In this document: positions 9,622 to 18,505 of the stretch, one piece after another
How the letters are laid out: each line of letters opens with the position of its first letter
How positions within the stretch are numbered: the first letter of the stretch is position 1
Assembly: GCF_037860835.1 (NCBI RefSeq)
Contig: NZ_JBBEOG010000001.1
Location: forward strand, 372,001-436,000
DNA length: 64,000 nucleotides
DNA from: Aquipuribacter nitratireducens
GTDB taxonomy: Bacteria; Actinomycetota; Actinomycetes; Actinomycetales; JBBAYJ01
Direction: 5' to 3'
Program-made: the position numbers and the translations under genes
The notes under the pieces: model-generated
What the model was told of the DNA's origin: nothing
Databases searched by the model: none
The model's input: the letters and a program-made list of their open reading frames with translations, nothing else

Positions 9622-9792
9622 TCAGCGCTTCTTGTCGGGTCGGACCGTGTCCGCGGCCTTCCGCAGGCCCCGGGCGACCTTCGACTTCGGGCCGCGGCGC
9701 TCCTCGACGGTGTCGGCGACCTTGCGGGCCGCGGCCGCCGCGAGGGGCACGGCGACGGCGACGGCGACCCAGCGCACGAGCTGGCGTCTCAT
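9622..9792 (-). CDS. Small basic protein with one hydrophobic N-terminal segment, unknown function
   Basis: A 56-residue product: MRRQ, then a hydrophobic stretch VRWVAVAVAVPLAAAAA (about residues 6-22), then a strongly basic tail rich in Lys and Arg (KVADTVEERRGPKSKV, ending in DKKR). The start ATG at 9792 is fixed by a good ribosome binding site, AAGGAG eight bases upstream. The tail contains the near-repeat KVADTVEER / KAADTVRPD. It may be a small membrane-anchored or secreted basic peptide, but I do not recognise a family. A strong hairpin follows its stop codon. It is divergent from the topoisomerase IB gene. Confidence 0.7.
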   Translation of the reverse strand: MRRQLVRWVAVAVAVPLAAAAARKVADTVEERRGPKSKVARGLRKAADTVRPDKKR

Positions 9793-9905
9793 GAGGTGTC
9801 TCCTTCGGTGGGGGTCGACCCGGCGGTCGGGTCGTCGGGCTGCCACAGCGGTACCCGCCCGCGCGTCGCGGCATGCCGACCGCGTCCTGCGGGTACTGCA
9901 GCGCC

Positions 9906-11051
9906 GTGCCCCGCCTCCGCCGTGCCACCCCGTCCGAGCCCGGTCTGACCCGTCGTCGCGCCGGCCGGGGCTGGGTGTACCTCGACGCCGACGGGCGGAA
10001 GGTCGACGACCCGGCGGTCGTCGCCCGCTGCCGCGAGCTCGTCATCCCGCCTGCGTGGTCGGACGTGTGGATCTGCCCGTGGCCGAACGGCCACCTGCAG
10101 GCCGTCGGCACCGACGACGCCGGCCGGCGCCAGTACCTCTACCACCCGCAGTGGCGGGCCGCCCGGGACGAGGCGAAGCACCAGCGCGTCCTCGACATCG
10201 CGGCACGGCTGCCCGAGGCCAGGCGCGCGGTCGCGACCCACCTCGCGCGCGGGGACATGTCCCGGGAGCACGTCCTCGCGGCGGCCTTCCGCCTGCTCGA
10301 CCTCGGCCTGTTCCGGGTGGGCGGCGAGAGCTACGCGGCGGACAACGGCTCGTTCGGCCTCGCCACCCTGCGGCGGGACCACGTCCGTGTGTCGGCCGAG
10401 GGGATCGTCTTCGACTACCGCGCCAAGCACGGGCAGCGGCGGCGCCTCGTGCTGCAGGACGAGGCGTGCGCCGAGGTCGTCCGGACGCTGAAGCGGCGCC
10501 GCGACAGCAGCGAGGAGCTGCTCGCGTGGCGGGTGCGTGACGGGGGCCGCACCCGGTGGCGGGACGTGACGAGCGGCGACGTCAACGACTTCGTCCAGGA
10601 GGTCGTCGGGCCCGACACGACGGCGAAGGACTTCCGCACGTGGCACGCGACCGTCCTGGCGGCGCGGTCCCTCGCCGACGCGGGCCCGGCGGAGGAGCTG
10701 TCGAGGACCCGACGCACGAGGACCGTCGCCGGGGTCATGCGGGAGGTCGCCGAGCACCTCGGCAACACCCCGGCGGTCGCCCGCAGCAGCTACGTGGACC
10801 CGCGGGTCGTCGACCTGTGGGAGGACGGGGTGAGCATCGCGCCGGTCGTCGCGGCGCTCGGTGCCGAGGGCAGCGCGGACGTGGCCCCGGGGGAGCGGAC
10901 CCAGGACGCCCAGGACGCGCTCGAGCGGTCGGTGCTCGAGCTGCTCACGCTGCCGCCGCTCAAGGCGCGCGCCACCCTGCGGCGGACGGCGCGCGAGGTG
11001 GCCGAGGGCCCGGTGCACGGGCGGCGTGACCGCTCCCGCGGCGCCGCCTGA
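9906..11051 (+). CDS. Type IB DNA topoisomerase
   Basis: A 381-residue eukaryote/poxvirus-like topoisomerase IB, which relaxes supercoils of either sign through a 3'-phosphotyrosine intermediate without ATP. Recognisable parts are the N-terminal RRRAGRGWVYLDADGRKV and VIPPAWSDVWICPWPNGHLQAVGTDDAGRRQYLYHPQWR. The catalytic domain follows, with LGLFRVGGESYAADNGSFGLATL, the lysine/arginine segment FDYRAKHGQRR, and DFRTWHATVLAA. The nucleophile is Tyr296 in SSYVDPRV. I chose the GTG at 9906, which begins the conserved VPRLRRATPSEPGL. An ATG at 9873 would add eleven residues; neither has a clear ribosome binding site. The last 70 residues are a charged tail. Enzymes of this type are scattered among actinobacteria as accessory topoisomerases. 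Confidence 0.93.
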   Translation: MPRLRRATPSEPGLTRRRAGRGWVYLDADGRKVDDPAVVARCRELVIPPAWSDVWICPWPNGHLQAVGTDDAGRRQYLYHPQWRAARDEAKHQRVLDIAARLPEARRAVATHLARGDMSREHVLAAAFRLLDLGLFRVGGESYAADNGSFGLATLRRDHVRVSAEGIVFDYRAKHGQRRRLVLQDEACAEVVRTLKRRRDSSEELLAWRVRDGGRTRWRDVTSGDVNDFVQEVVGPDTTAKDFRTWHATVLAARSLADAGPAEELSRTRRTRTVAGVMREVAEHLGNTPAVARSSYVDPRVVDLWEDGVSIAPVVAALGAEGSADVAPGERTQDAQDALERSVLELLTLPPLKARATLRRTAREVAEGPVHGRRDRSRGAA

Positions 11052-11533
11052 CCCCGATACGGGGGTGCAACGACTCGCCGCTGCTGCGGCGCCGGCGCGA
11101 GCCCTCGTCGGTCTGACGTGTGGCCGGAGGCCGGCACCCGTGGGCGCGGCGGGAACCGGGACCTTCACAACAACCCCTGCGCTCCTGTGACCCTGACCCG
11201 CGGTTCCCGCCGCGCGACTTCGGGGTACCCGACGTGCGCGGAGGCAAACGCGCCCGGCCGGAGGATCTGGCCCTGCATCCCCGCAGCCCAGGCCGTCACG
11301 TAGGGTGACCAGTGATGCGTCCGGAGTGGCGTTGTCCACGGGTTGGCCGTCGCAGGTCGGGACCGGTCCGCACGCATCGCCCCGGTATGTCCGGTTCCGT
11401 GACACTCGGTCACAGCAGTGTAACGAGGCGGTAACTCATCCCGGTGACTCCTTGACCCCGAGAGTTCCCTGACGGAAGGTCCCGCTGTCCCGCGCCGCAG
11501 CGCAGGTCCCAGCCCATGAGGAGAACTCCCACC
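11052..11533. other. 482-bp intergenic region upstream of the secreted subtilase
   Basis: No convincing gene. It contains a perfect GTGAC-N5-GTCAC inverted repeat at 11399-11413, a possible regulator site. A TAGGGT box at 11301-11306 lies 8 bases before an ATG (11315) that opens a 39-codon frame ending at 11434. That frame has many A/T third positions, unlike real genes here, so it is not called. A TTGACC hexamer at 11452-11457 is a candidate -35 for the protease, without a good -10. The region probably holds the promoter and a long 5' leader of the protease gene. Confidence 0.5.
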
Positions 11534-14500
11534 GTGATCTCTGCCACCCGAAGGGTCCGGTGCGTCGTCGCCGGGCTCGCCGCCACGGCCACCGCCGTCG
11601 GCGGCGTCGCGCTCGCGGGCACCCCCGCGACCGCCGCGCCGCTGCCCTACGACGACGGCAGCTACGTCGTCCTGCTCGACGAGCCCGCCGTCGCCTCCTA
11701 CGACGGCGGCGTCCCCGGCTACGCCGCCACCCGGCCCGCCGAGGGCGAGGCCGTCGACGTCACCGGTCGCGACGTGCGCCGCTACGCCGACCGGCTCGCC
11801 TCCGCGCAGGCGGACCTCCTCGACGAGGTCGACGCCGAGGCGACGTACACCTACCAGGTCGCGCTCAACGGCTTCGCCGCCGAGCTCGACGGGTCCCAGG
11901 CGACGAAGCTCGCCGCCCTCCCGGGCGTCACGGCCGTCGTCCCGAACGAGGTCCGCTCGATCGACACCGTCCAGACCCCCGAGTTCCTCGGCCTCGACGG
12001 AGAGGGCGGCCTGTGGGAGCAGGTCGGCGGTCCGGACGCCGCGGGCGAGGGCGTCGTCGTCGGTGTCCTCGACACCGGCGTGTGGCCCGAGAACCCGTCG
12101 TTCGCGGGTGAGCGCCTGCGCACCGGCAACGGGCTGCGCACCGACGGCAAGGGCCGCGTCGTCGGCCGGAACCCGCTCGTCGGGACGCCGTTCCGCACCG
12201 CCGACGGTGAGGTCTACATGCTGAAGGGCGACCGCACCGTGTTCCGGGGCGAGTGCGAGCTCGGCGAGGGCTGGGAGAGCGCCGACCTCTGCAACGACAA
12301 GCTCGTCACCGCCCGGTACTTCGCCGACTCCTTCGTCGCGAACGTGCCCGAGGCGAACCGCGGTGAGTTCGAGTACCTGTCCGCCCGCGACGGCGACGGG
12401 CACGGCTCCCACACCGCCGGCACCGCGGCGGGCAACGACGGCGTGCCGATGAGCATCGACGGCATCGACCTCGGTGAGGGCTCCGGCATGGCGCCCGGCG
12501 CCAAGCTCGCCGTGTACAAGGTGTGCTGGGAGGACGACGACCCGAACACGGGCGGCTGCTACACCGCCGACTCCCTCCGGGCCATCGAGCAGGCGGTCGT
12601 CGACGGCGTCGACGTCCTCAACTACTCGATCTCCGGCACGACGACCACGGTCGTCGACGCCGTCGAGCTCGCCTTCTACAACGCCGCCAACGCGGGCGTC
12701 TTCGTCGCCGCGTCGGCCGGCAACTCCGGCCCCGGCTCGTCGACGACGGCCCACAACAGCCCGTGGGTCATGACGGTCGGCGCCACCACCTTCAAGCGGG
12801 ACGAGGGCACGGTCGTGCTCGGCAACGGGGAGACGTACCTCGGCGCCAGCGTCATCCAGTCCCCGCTCGCCGCCACCGAGGCGGTCCTGTCGAGCGAGGT
12901 CGCCCTCGCCGGGGCGGACCCGGACGAGGCGACGCTGTGCTACCCCGGCACGCTCGACCCCGCCCTCGTCGACGGCAAGGTCGTGGTCTGCGACCGCGGC
13001 GTCATCGCCCGCGTCGACAAGTCCCTCGCGGTCGCGCAGGCCGGCGGTGTCGGCACGGTGCTCGCCAACGTCGCCCCCAGCAGCCTCGACCCCGACTTCC
13101 ACTCCGTGCCCACGGTCCACGTCGACGAGGTCGCGGGCGCCGAGATCAAGGACTACGTCGGGTCCGTCGCAGGCGCGACGGTCGCCTTCGAGGTCGGCGA
13201 CACCACCGGCGGCGAGCCGACGCCGCTCCCGCAGATCGCCGGGTTCTCCTCCCGGGGCCCGACGCTCGCGGCGGGCAGCGACATCATCAAGCCCGACATC
13301 GCTGCCCCGGGCGTCGCGGTCGTGGCCGCCGTGGCCCCCGGCCCCAACAACGGCAACGACTTCAACGCCATCTCGGGCACGTCGATGTCGAGCCCGCACG
13401 TCGCGGGGCTCGGGGCGCTCGTCCTCGGCGAGAACCCGCTGTGGCACCCCAGCACGGTGAAGTCGGCGATGATGACGACCGCCGACGACATCAAGGACAC
13501 CGACGGCGACGCCGAGACCGACCCCTTCGTCCAGGGCGCCGGGTTCGTCGACCCCGCCCAGATGCTCCGTCCGGGTCTCGTGCTCGAGGCGGGCGAGGAG
13601 GAGTGGGCCCGCTTCTACGCCGGCCAGGGGCTGCAGCTCGGCGAGCCGGGCAGCGAGTACGAGCCCCTCGCGACGACCGACCTCAACTACCCGTCGATCG
13701 CGATCGGGCAGCAGGCCGGCCCGCAGACGGTGACCCGGACGTTCCGCGCCCTCCAGGCCGGCACGTGGGACGTCAGCGTCGACGTGCCCGGCTACGAGGT
13801 GACGACCTCGGTCGACACCGTGCGGGGCGACGCCTCCGGGAAGCGCTCGACCTCGGTCGACCTCACCTTCACCCGCACCGACGCCACGCTCGCCGACTGG
13901 GCGACGGGCTTCGTCACCCTGGAGGGCCCGACGACGGTCCGCATGCCGGTCGCGCTGCGCCCGGTGTCGGTCGCGGCGCCCGCCGAGGTGAGCGGTGCGG
14001 TCGCCGACGGCGCGGTCGACGTCGAGATCACCCCCGGCTTCGAGGGCGAGCTCGCTCTCGAGACCCAGGGCCTGGCGCGTGGGAACACCGTCGCGGCGAC
14101 GTTCGCCCAGGGTCAGCAGGGCGCGGTGCGGACGACGATCCCGGCCGGGACGTCCTTCGCGCGCTTCGACCTCGACGCGGTGAACGACGAGGCCGACCTC
14201 GACCTCACGGTCTACCGGATGAACGCCGCCGGCACCGCGCTGGTCGCCCTCGTCGGGCAGTCGGCGACGGGCGCGGCCGACGAGCGGGTCGACGTCCTCG
14301 CCCCGGTTCCCGGCATCTACTACGCCGTGCTCAGCAACTACGCGAACGCGCCGGGCGAGAGCAGCGCCGCGTTCGAGTACACGACGTACGCCGTCACGCC
14401 GTCGACGACGCTCGGCGGGTTCACCGCCGAGCCGAACCCGCTCGACGTGTCGACGGGGGAGCCGACGTCGTTCCGGGCCACGTGGTCCGGGCTGACCGAG

Positions 14501-14569
14501 GGTGCGAAGTACCTCGGCTGGGTCGGCTACGAGGGCGCCATCGCCCCCACGATCGTGTCGATCGACTGA
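11534..14569 (+). CDS. Large secreted S8 subtilisin-like serine protease with PA domain
   Basis: A 1011-residue secreted peptidase. A signal peptide (basic start, hydrophobic VVAGLAATATAVGGVALAG, cleavage near ATAAP) precedes an inhibitor_I9 propeptide (about residues 45-135). The S8 catalytic domain has Asp180 in VLDTGVWPE, His290 in DGHGSHTAGT and Ser617 in GTSMSSPHVAG. A protease-associated (PA) domain sits between His and Ser (CYPGTLDPALVDGKVVVCDRG). The C-terminus has a fibronectin-III-like domain (DLNYPSIAI onward) as in plant cucumisin-type subtilases, and an extra beta-rich domain. It probably degrades extracellular protein. I prefer the GTG at 11534 because AGGAGA lies 9 bases before it; the upstream ATG at 11516 would add six residues. 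A strong terminator follows. Confidence 0.94.
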   Translation: MISATRRVRCVVAGLAATATAVGGVALAGTPATAAPLPYDDGSYVVLLDEPAVASYDGGVPGYAATRPAEGEAVDVTGRDVRRYADRLASAQADLLDEVDAEATYTYQVALNGFAAELDGSQATKLAALPGVTAVVPNEVRSIDTVQTPEFLGLDGEGGLWEQVGGPDAAGEGVVVGVLDTGVWPENPSFAGERLRTGNGLRTDGKGRVVGRNPLVGTPFRTADGEVYMLKGDRTVFRGECELGEGWESADLCNDKLVTARYFADSFVANVPEANRGEFEYLSARDGDGHGSHTAGTAAGNDGVPMSIDGIDLGEGSGMAPGAKLAVYKVCWEDDDPNTGGCYTADSLRAIEQAVVDGVDVLNYSISGTTTTVVDAVELAFYNAANAGVFVAASAGNSGPGSSTTAHNSPWVMTVGATTFKRDEGTVVLGNGETYLGASVIQSPLAATEAVLSSEVALAGADPDEATLCYPGTLDPALVDGKVVVCDRGVIARVDKSLAVAQAGGVGTVLANVAPSSLDPDFHSVPTVHVDEVAGAEIKDYVGSVAGATVAFEVGDTTGGEPTPLPQIAGFSSRGPTLAAGSDIIKPDIAAPGVAVVAAVAPGPNNGNDFNAISGTSMSSPHVAGLGALVLGENPLWHPSTVKSAMMTTADDIKDTDGDAETDPFVQGAGFVDPAQMLRPGLVLEAGEEEWARFYAGQGLQLGEPGSEYEPLATTDLNYPSIAIGQQAGPQTVTRTFRALQAGTWDVSVDVPGYEVTTSVDTVRGDASGKRSTSVDLTFTRTDATLADWATGFVTLEGPTTVRMPVALRPVSVAAPAEVSGAVADGAVDVEITPGFEGELALETQGLARGNTVAATFAQGQQGAVRTTIPAGTSFARFDLDAVNDEADLDLTVYRMNAAGTALVALVGQSATGAADERVDVLAPVPGIYYAVLSNYANAPGESSAAFEYTTYAVTPSTTLGGFTAEPNPLDVSTGEPTSFRATWSGLTEGAKYLGWVGYEGAIAPTIVSID

Positions 14570-14579
14570 CACCGGCACG

Positions 14580-14625
14580 ACGCGCGTCGGCCCCCCGCCC
14601 TCCCGGGCGGGGGGCCGTCGCGCGT
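14580..14625. terminator. Bidirectional hairpin terminator
   Basis: GGCCCCCCGCCC (14589-14600) pairs perfectly with GGGCGGGGGGCC (14605-14616) around a TCCC loop, with further partial pairing of the flanking ACGCGCG and CGCGCGT. It stands between the converging protease and ABC binding-protein genes and probably stops transcription from both sides. Confidence 0.85.
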
Positions 14626-14642
14626 GAGGCGGGCGGCCGGGG

Positions 14643-15800
14643 TCAGACCCCGCCCTCCTCCAGCTGCACCTCGGTCTTCTCGAAACCCTCACCGGTGACG
14701 TCGAGACCCTCCTCCTCGAGCTCGGCGACGGCCGACTCCGCGAAGGAGGAGTCGTAGGCGGAGTCGTCGACCTCCGCGCCCTCGAGCTCGGGGATCTGGC
14801 TCGTGGCGACCTGGACGGTCTGCTCCCACTGCGACTCGTCCATCACGCCGATCCCGCCGGGGGAGGGCCAGATGAGGGCGTTGACCTCGTTCATCTGCCA
14901 CGTCTGGTGGCTCGTGCCGAGGGTCGGCCCGGCGGCGAGGACGTGCTCGACGCACGCGTCCGGGTTGTCGCGGCAGAAGATCCAGCCGCGGAACGTGCCG
15001 CGGAGGAACGCCTCGATCGTCTCGCCGTTCTCCGCGGCGTAGTCCTCGGTCACCCACAGGGAGTCCTGGAGCATCGCGGTGCCGACGTCGTTGAAGTCGA
15101 TGACGGTGAAGTCCTCCGGCTGGTACAGCTCGCCGGTGTCGGGGTTCACCGCCTCGAGCAGCTGCGCGTACTCGTTGTAGATCATCGCCTCGGCGGCGTC
15201 GAGGTCGCGGCTCAGCAGGCCCTCCATGTCGAAGTTCTGTGCGACGAGCTCGACGTCCTCCACCCCCTCCTGCTCGATGGCGGCGGTGAGCTCGTACTCG
15301 TTGCCGAAGCCCCAGTTGCCGACCGTCTTCCCCGCCCAGTCGGCGGGCTCGGTGATGCCGGAGTCCGCCCACGACACCATGAGCGTCCCCGAGCGCTGGA
15401 ACACCTGGGCGACGTTGACGAGCCCCGCGCCCTCGGTGTTCGACACGAGCGCCTTCGGCACCCACGCGATGCCGAAGTCCGCGCCGCCGGTGGCGACGAC
15501 CTGCTGGGGCACGATGTCGACCGCCCCCTCGAGGATGCTGACGTCGAGACCCTCCTCCTCGTAGAAGCCCTCCTCCAGCGCGGCGTAGTAGCCGGCGAAC
15601 TGCGCCTGGGCGAACCACTGCAGCTGCAGGCTGACGGGGGTCAGCTCGCCGTCGCCGCCGGCTGCGGCGTCGGTGGCTGCGCCGGACGCCGCCTCGTCGG
15701 GGTCGCCCGTGTCGTCGGCGCCGCCGCAGGCGGCGACCCCGAGGGCGGCCGCGGTGAGGAGCGCGACCGCGGGAGCGAGGGAACGGGACCGTGCTGTCAC
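14643..15800 (-). CDS. ABC transporter substrate-binding lipoprotein, NMT1/THI5-like (NitT/TauT type)
   Basis: A 385-residue solute-binding protein. Its lipoprotein signal ends in LGVAAC with the lipidated Cys at residue 25, followed by an acidic Ala/Asp/Gly linker. The NMT1/THI5 domain begins VSLQLQWFAQAQFAGYYAALEEGFYEEEGLDVSI, a signature of binding proteins for pyrimidine precursors, nitrate, taurine and similar solutes. The GTG start at 15800 has an AGGAGGT site 7 bases upstream. It is the last gene of a minus-strand transporter set, separated from the permease by 45 bases. With pyrimidine-degrading genes nearby, a uracil-, hydantoin- or hydroxymethylpyrimidine-like ligand is likely, but this is inference from context. 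Confidence 0.9.
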   Translation of the reverse strand: MTARSRSLAPAVALLTAAALGVAACGGADDTGDPDEAASGAATDAAAGGDGELTPVSLQLQWFAQAQFAGYYAALEEGFYEEEGLDVSILEGAVDIVPQQVVATGGADFGIAWVPKALVSNTEGAGLVNVAQVFQRSGTLMVSWADSGITEPADWAGKTVGNWGFGNEYELTAAIEQEGVEDVELVAQNFDMEGLLSRDLDAAEAMIYNEYAQLLEAVNPDTGELYQPEDFTVIDFNDVGTAMLQDSLWVTEDYAAENGETIEAFLRGTFRGWIFCRDNPDACVEHVLAAGPTLGTSHQTWQMNEVNALIWPSPGGIGVMDESQWEQTVQVATSQIPELEGAEVDDSAYDSSFAESAVAELEEEGLDVTGEGFEKTEVQLEEGGV

Positions 15801-15845
15801 TGGGACCTCCTGGTGACGGTGGGTGGGACGGGCGGGTCGGGCGGG

Positions 15846-16631
15846 TCAGGCGGTGCTCGTCGCGCGGACGGACACGTGCCAGGGCATGAGGCGGCGCTCG
15901 AGGAACGCGACGACGAGGTAGAGGGAGATCCCGAAGACGGACGCGAGGACGATCGCGGCCCACGCCTCCGCGAACTGGAAGAGGGCCGCCTTCGTCGTGA
16001 TGTACTGCCCGAGCCGGTCCTGCGGCCCGCCGAAGTACTCCTTGACGATCGCGCCGATGAGGCTGAGCGGCGCCGCCACCGTGAGCGCGGAGAACAGGAA
16101 CGGCAGCGCGGTCGGCACCTGGAGCCGCTGCAGCGTCGAGCGGCGGTCGCTGGCGTAGGAGGCCATGAGCTCCCGCTGCGCCGGCGTCGTCGACAGCAGG
16201 CCCCGCAGGACGTTGACCATGACGGGGAAGAACACGAGCACACCCACCACGAAGACGGTGCCGAGCGGGCTCAGCAGACCGAACCACGCGTTGGCGACGG
16301 GCGCGAGCACGATGATCGGCATCGAGTTGACGGCGACGGCGAGCGGCAGGGCACCGCGCCGCACAGGCGTCCACCGGGCGCACGCGGCCGCGGCGAGGAC
16401 GGCGAGGGACGCGCCGACGAGCAGACCGCTCACCGCCCCCGCGAGGGTCGCGAGCCCGGCCGACAGCAGGTCCGGCCACTCCGCCACGATCGCCGCCACG
16501 ACCTCCGACGGCGTGGGGAGGATGAACGACTCCGCCCCGCTGATCCGCAGCACGACCTCGAGCGCGACGAGGGTGCCGACGAACAGCGCGACGGCGGGCG
16601 CCGCGCCCGCGACCCGGCCCCGGGCGCTCAC
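15846..16631 (-). CDS. ABC transporter permease (NitT/TauT type)
   Basis: A 261-residue inner-membrane permease with about six hydrophobic segments. The EAA-loop region reads ELMASYASDRRSTLQRLQVPTALPFLFSALTVAAPLSLIGAIVKEYFGG, typical of BPD_transp_1 permeases of the SsuC/TauC class. The GTG start at 16631 overlaps the ATPase gene's stop codon as GTGA, so the two are translationally coupled. It probably forms a heterodimeric channel with the second permease gene at 17419-18390, to which its C-terminal half is related. Confidence 0.92.
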   Translation of the reverse strand: MSARGRVAGAAPAVALFVGTLVALEVVLRISGAESFILPTPSEVVAAIVAEWPDLLSAGLATLAGAVSGLLVGASLAVLAAAACARWTPVRRGALPLAVAVNSMPIIVLAPVANAWFGLLSPLGTVFVVGVLVFFPVMVNVLRGLLSTTPAQRELMASYASDRRSTLQRLQVPTALPFLFSALTVAAPLSLIGAIVKEYFGGPQDRLGQYITTKAALFQFAEAWAAIVLASVFGISLYLVVAFLERRLMPWHVSVRATSTA

Positions 16632-17422
16632 GACCGGGGGCTCCCGGCGTCGGCGTCGACCTTCCGCAGGGCGTCCCGCACCCGCGTGGTGAGCGCGAAG
16701 AAGCGCTGGTCCTCGCGGGTGTCGTCGTCGCGCTCGCGGGGGAGGTCCACCTCGACCACGTCGGCGATGCGCCCCGGGCGCGGGGACATCACGACGACCC
16801 GCGTCGACAGGAACACCGCCTCCGGGATGGAGTGGGTGACGAAGACGACCGTGGTGCCGGTCTCGCCCCAGATCCGCAGCACCTCCGCCTGCATGCGCTC
16901 CCGCGTCATCTCGTCGAGGGCCCCGAACGGCTCGTCCATGAGGAGGACGGCAGGCCGGAACGCGAGGGCGCGGGCGATCGCCACCCGCTGCTGCATGCCA
17001 CCGGACAGCTGCCACGGGTAGGCGTCGGCGAACTCGGCGAGCCCGACGAGGGCGAGCATCTCGGTGGCGCGGGCGCGGCGCTCGGCCCGGGCGACGCCCA
17101 TGATCTCCAGCGGCAGCTCGACGTTGGCCCGCACCCGCCGCCACTCCAGCAGCGTCGCGGCCTGGAACACCATGCCGTAGGTGCGGTCGAGGCGTGCCCG
17201 GTGCGGGTCCGCGCCGTCGACGAGCACGCTGCCGCTCGTGGGCTGCAGCAGGTCGGCGAGCAGGCGCAGGAGGGTCGACTTGCCGCACCCCGACGGGCCG
17301 ATGAGGGAGACGAACTCGCCTGCCTCGACGTCGAGGTCGATGTGCTCGAGGGCGGTGACCGGGCCGCCGGGCGCGGGGAACACCATCCCCACGTCGGCGA
17401 GGTGGAGGGCGGGGGTGCTCAC
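16628..17422 (-). CDS. ABC transporter ATP-binding protein (NitT/TauT type)
   Basis: A 264-residue ATPase subunit. It has Walker A GPSGCGKST, the Q-loop VFQAATLLEW, the signature LSGGMQQR, Walker B AVLLMDEPFGALDE and the H-loop VTHSI. The sequence LADVGMVFPAPGGPVTALEHIDL at the start is typical of SsuB/TauB/NrtD-like proteins. The start is the GTG at 17422, which overlaps the stop codon of the upstream permease as GTGA; the open frame continues upstream but overlaps that gene completely. It energises uptake by the two permeases and the lipoprotein at 14643-15800. Confidence 0.95.
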   Translation of the reverse strand: MSTPALHLADVGMVFPAPGGPVTALEHIDLDVEAGEFVSLIGPSGCGKSTLLRLLADLLQPTSGSVLVDGADPHRARLDRTYGMVFQAATLLEWRRVRANVELPLEIMGVARAERRARATEMLALVGLAEFADAYPWQLSGGMQQRVAIARALAFRPAVLLMDEPFGALDEMTRERMQAEVLRIWGETGTTVVFVTHSIPEAVFLSTRVVVMSPRPGRIADVVEVDLPRERDDDTREDQRFFALTTRVRDALRKVDADAGSPRS

Positions 17423-18390
17423 GTCGTCCCGACCAGCGGTCGGGCGGTGCCGGTGGGGGCGGTGCCGGTGGGAGCGGTGCCGGTCCGCTCCGCCGGGTCG
17501 GTGTGCCGCAGCGGCGCCGGCACGACGAGGCGCTCGACGAGCGCGACGAGCCCGACGAAGAGCACCCCGAGCAGCGCGGAGACGAGCACGGAGGCGAAGA
17601 GCTTCTCCGGCGCGGCGGAGAAGCTCGACGCGAAGGACAGGATCTGCCGTGCGAGCCCGTCGGACTGCCCGGCCGGCAGCTCCCCGACGATCGCACCGAT
17701 CACGGAGGCGGTCGCGGCGATCCGCAGCGCCGGGAAGAGGAACGGCAGCGCCGCCGGCAGCTGCAGGCGCAGCAGCACGGTCCGTGGTGGTGCGGCGTAG
17801 GAGCGGAACAGCTCCGTCGCCGTCGTGGCGGGGGAGCGCAGCCCCCGGACGGCGGCGATGGTCACTGGGTAGAACGCGAGGTAGGCGGACAGGAACGCGA
17901 CCGGCACCCAGATCGGCACCTGCTCGCGGCGGGCGAAGGAGATGAGGAGCGGCGCGATCGCGAGGACCGGGACCGTCTGCGACGCGATGACGTACGGCAT
18001 GAGGCCCCGCATGGCCACGCGGGAGCGGACCAGCAGCACCGCGAGCAGCAGACCGACGACCGAGCCGACGAGGAAGCCGACGACCGCGATCCGCCACGTG
18101 TAGAACGCGGCCCGGGCGAGGATCACGAGGAGGACCTCCTCGCCGCCGCGGCGGGCGGGCTCGAAGAGCGTGGCGACGATCTCCCACGTGTGCGGCATCG
18201 TCCGGTCGTCGGGCCGGACGGGCAGCCGGACGTCCGTCCCGGGCCACGTGCCGCCGAGGGCCGCGCCGAGCCCCTTGTACGCCTCCCACGCGGCGACGAG
18301 CGCGAGCACGATGAGGCCGGCCGACAGCACGGCGCGCGCGGCGCCCGCGCCCGCCCACGAGGCGGCCCGCCCGGCCACGACCTGCTCCAT
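17419..18390 (-). CDS. ABC transporter permease (NitT/TauT type), first gene of importer operon
   Basis: A 323-residue permease. It contains an unusually long periplasmic stretch after the first transmembrane helix (GGTWPGTDVRLPVRPDDRTMPHTWEIVATLF). The EAA-loop region is ELFRSYAAPPRTVLLRLQLPAALPFLFPALRIAATASVIGAIVGELPAG. The C-terminus carries a Thr/Ala/Pro/Gly repeat (GTAPT twice) from a DNA tandem repeat. ATG 18390 has AGGGTGG upstream. It begins the minus-strand operon permease-ATPase-permease-binding protein and is divergent from the PAP2 gene. Confidence 0.92.
   Translation of the reverse strand: MEQVVAGRAASWAGAGAARAVLSAGLIVLALVAAWEAYKGLGAALGGTWPGTDVRLPVRPDDRTMPHTWEIVATLFEPARRGGEEVLLVILARAAFYTWRIAVVGFLVGSVVGLLLAVLLVRSRVAMRGLMPYVIASQTVPVLAIAPLLISFARREQVPIWVPVAFLSAYLAFYPVTIAAVRGLRSPATTATELFRSYAAPPRTVLLRLQLPAALPFLFPALRIAATASVIGAIVGELPAGQSDGLARQILSFASSFSAAPEKLFASVLVSALLGVLFVGLVALVERLVVPAPLRHTDPAERTGTAPTGTAPTGTARPLVGTT
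17444..17484 (-). repeat. 15-bp tandem repeat at the C-terminal end of the permease gene
   Basis: GCGGTGCCGGTGGGG at 17444-17458 is followed by a copy with one change (17459-17473) and an 11-base partial copy. Being a multiple of three, it only lengthens or shortens the permease's cytoplasmic tail (GTAPT repeats). Confidence 0.7.
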
Positions 18391-18505
18391 CGCGCCACCC
18401 TGGCCGGGCGCCGCCCGGCTGACAAGCACCGTCGTGTGACGACTGCGTAACGCGTCCGGGGCACCTCGACGGGCGCTCGTCCCCCGGGAGGTGCACTCTC
18501 CCTCC

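Noticed and set aside
11399-11413. GTGAC-N5-GTCAC as a CRP/GlxR site
   Set aside because: The usual TGTGA-N6-TCACA spacing is not met (7 bases between GTGA and TCAC), so it is listed only as an inverted repeat.
11315-11434. 39-codon frame in the protease leader, preceded by TAGGGT
   Set aside because: Third positions contain many A and T, unlike all real genes in the window, and there is no similarity I recognise. The box may still be a promoter, so it is only described as intergenic content.
11165-14692. Minus-strand frame of 1175 codons across the subtilase gene
   Set aside because: The plus strand encodes a full subtilase with signal peptide and catalytic triad; the antisense translation is low complexity.
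17444-17484. CRISPR-like or VNTR locus
   Set aside because: Only two and a half 15-base units inside a coding sequence, with no spacers; an ordinary coding tandem repeat.
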